23,458 nt of DNA, from positions 1,492,864 to 1,516,321 of the forward strand of contig NW_014577078.1 in assembly GCF_000485595.1 (NCBI RefSeq), written 5' to 3'. Origin of the DNA: Priapulus caudatus. Taxonomy: Eukaryota; Priapulida; Priapulimorpha; Priapulimorphida; Priapulidae. Position 1 is the stretch's first letter. Each line of letters starts with the position of its first letter. The notes beneath the pieces were generated by a model that was not told the DNA's origin, did not search any database, and saw nothing but the letters and a program-made list of their open reading frames with translations. Both the position numbers and the translations under genes were made by a program. Shown piece by piece: positions 22,008-23,458 of this stretch.

Positions 22008-22080
22008 CCGGAACGTACCCTGGGTACGGTGGGGTATACCGGAACGTACCCTGGTACTATCTAATATGCCGGACCGTACC
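22008..22080. repeat. three subterminal CCGGAMCGTACC repeats
   Basis: CCGGAACGTACC starts at 22008 and 22039, and CCGGACCGTACC at 22069, spaced about 30 bases. They occur only on the left side of the element and may be transposase-binding subterminal repeats. Confidence 0.75.
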
Positions 22081-22082
22081 TA

Positions 22083-22208
22083 AACATTGGTCTACAAGCA
22101 GACAAACACGAAGGTGTCTGGTTATGCATTTGTTGCTCAACCTTAGTTTTGGACCCTGGTATATGTAGTGCGCATATGTGCTAAACTATGATTTGGCCAA
22201 ATTTGTGC
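22083..22208. repeat. direct repeat, copy inside the TIR element
   Basis: Second copy of 21623-21745. Compared with it, this copy lacks TA after CAGA, has seven extra bases after GAAGGT, has one AT unit fewer in the GCGCATAT run, and has one G-to-T change. It runs directly into the right inverted repeat. Confidence 0.92.
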
Positions 22209-22259
22209 CAACGTTCCGGCAGTACCCTGGGGGACATAGACCCTATGAGCCCAAGTGCC

Positions 22260-22526
22260 TGTGATTATCTACTACAAAGTACAAGTAGTACTAGTGTTAC
22301 AGTGTGCATGCAATACCAAACTGCATGCCACAACAAATATCATCCATTGGTAAAATTTATTAGAGTAACAGAACATTCGTATACACAACAATTTAGATAT
22401 GGTGCACGGCACATACAATATCACATACGAGTTGAGCTAAAGCTACGGGATGCATTTTCTAGTACTACTAGTACTACTACTAAGTAATGGTACCTACACA
22501 TCAAGTAGGTAGATATACAAATTACA
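22260..22526. other. no gene recognised; AGT/ACT trinucleotide patches
   Basis: Contains small GTAGTACTAGT-type patches at about 22285 and 22460-22483. The 99-codon frame at 22188-22487 starts inside the TIR element and is not considered real. Confidence 0.5.
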
Positions 22527-22583
22527 ATGTACATCAAGAGTAGATGATAAAACATTGTTTTATCATCTACTCTTGATGTACAT
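22527..22583. repeat. 57-bp perfect palindrome
   Basis: ATGTACATCAAGAGTAGA... (28 bases, 22527-22554) is followed by one T and the exact reverse complement (22556-22583). Transcription from either strand would give a long perfect hairpin. No flanking direct repeat is visible. A related partial block, ACATCAAGTAGGTAGATA, lies just upstream at about 22497. Confidence 0.88.
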
Positions 22584-22611
22584 GCATCTAGCTCCCTGGT
22601 AGTGATGCACA

Positions 22612-22648
22612 CCAGTGTAACACATGTGTAACACAGTGTAACACAACA
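22612..22648. repeat. short GTGTAACACA tandem repeat
   Basis: AGTGTAACACA occurs three times in slightly varied form (CAGTGTAACACATGTGTAAC and following). Confidence 0.7.
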
Positions 22649-23458
22649 GTGGCACATCATCACAACACAACACTTGTCGCAATCACAACGCAGTGATACT
22701 GATTACCCTATGCAGCTAAACTATTCTCTAGCTAAACGTTCTCCATTTTACATTTACATTTAATTACACTCTCTGTGGAAGCATATGAGTTTCTCTTACC
22801 CAATGGCAATGATATTAGTAGTGCATATATCTCACAGGCTCCAAATTCACATCTACACTACAAGATACGAATCGATCATACCTATGATCATACGAAGAAA
22901 GTTTCAAAACAAGATAGACGTACCGCTCAATGGCGCTTCAATCGCTGATGCGATCTGGGATCATGGCGTTGTGATGGCTGTCCACCAATAAAAATTGTAT
23001 CGATACATTACAACTACACAGGTAAGTTAGTTGTGGGAATGATGTATTTTTGAGCAAACTCGCATATTTATGACAATGAGTAAGTAATACAAGCTAGGTT
23101 ACCCACTACCCACTTTCAATCGCCATGTGCAGACATCGTAACCCGGAACCCTAAATCCATCATGTTTCATTGTTTGACTAACAACATTGTTGAATTTATA
23201 TTTTCGCTTTCATCGATCTGCCTGCCTACCGAAAAATCGCATTGAACAATATACACTAATTCACCGGACATATATTAGCATATCCATATATCTGATATAT
23301 ACGCATGTAATATATTTTAACCTAATTTATTTTATAAACATTTTCTTAGGGTTCATTTTAAGGACTGCAGCGCCATCTATCCATATTAAGACTTGGTAAT
23401 TTTATTTTTTCCTAGTATAACATAAATTATTATTATTGTTGGTTATATTATTATTATT
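22649..23458. other. no gene recognised, ends in (TTA)n
   Basis: AT-rich unique sequence. The window finishes in ATTATTATT-type repeats (23427-23458). Open frames are under 71 codons without recognised motifs. Confidence 0.55.

Larger units (their letters stand above)
21977..22250. mobile_element. Mutator-like TIR element, 274 bp, carrying a copy of nearby sequence
   Basis: The left end (21977-22016, GCTGAGAGGGTCTATG...GAACGT) and the inverted right end (22211-22250) match over 40 bases with three mismatches. CCAAGTGCC flanks both ends exactly (21968-21976 and 22251-22259), a 9-bp target duplication as made by Mutator-like elements. Inside the left end are three CCGGAMCGTACC repeats. The rest (22083-22208) is almost identical to 21623-21745 outside the element. 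No transposase is encoded, so this resembles a Pack-MULE. Confidence 0.87.

Overview
This window looks like non-coding, repeat-rich animal (metazoan) nuclear DNA. There are no dense same-strand ORFs, ribosome-binding sites or operons. The one recognisable coding piece is a spliced exon of a LIX1/LIX1-like (Drosophila lowfat) family gene on the minus strand, coding part 20485-20704. It has a consensus GTAAGT donor and a probable 69-bp intron in its 5' UTR. Other eukaryotic signs are abundant microsatellites, a minisatellite, several short terminal-inverted-repeat (TIR) elements and a TTAGGG-like run. I infer an invertebrate but cannot name the species.

Layout. 1-6.84 kb: mostly unique, fairly GC-rich DNA with CA, GA and ACGC microsatellites, one small palindromic element (3032-3073) and one weak candidate exon (3349-3472). 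6.84-11.93 kb: two tandem copies (A, A') of a unit of about 2.5 kb made of a CTCAGY hexamer tract, a unique middle and a roughly 47-bp minisatellite. Copy A carries a 317-bp PIF/Harbinger-like MITE and copy A' has the empty site. A' differs from A by very many single-base indels, which looks like unpolished long-read consensus. 11.88-12.71 kb: a 25-N gap whose two flanks are noisy copies of each other, so the gap is probably a failed overlap. 12.71-15.28 kb: another noisy tandem pair (C, C') of about 1.3 kb. 15.28-23.46 kb: more AT-rich DNA holding a Tc1/mariner-like MITE with an internal TTAGGG run, a 40-bp palindrome between perfect 7-bp direct repeats, the LIX1-like exon, a TIR element with a 9-bp target duplication that carries a copy of nearby sequence (Pack-MULE-like), and a 57-bp palindrome.

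The main biology is small transposable elements. Four independent non-autonomous TIR or hairpin insertions keep target-site duplications, an empty site or close arms, and one appears to have captured flanking DNA. No transposase gene, tRNA, rRNA, CRISPR array or viral gene was recognised. All alignments were made by eye; protein family assignment is from memory of the family, not from a search.
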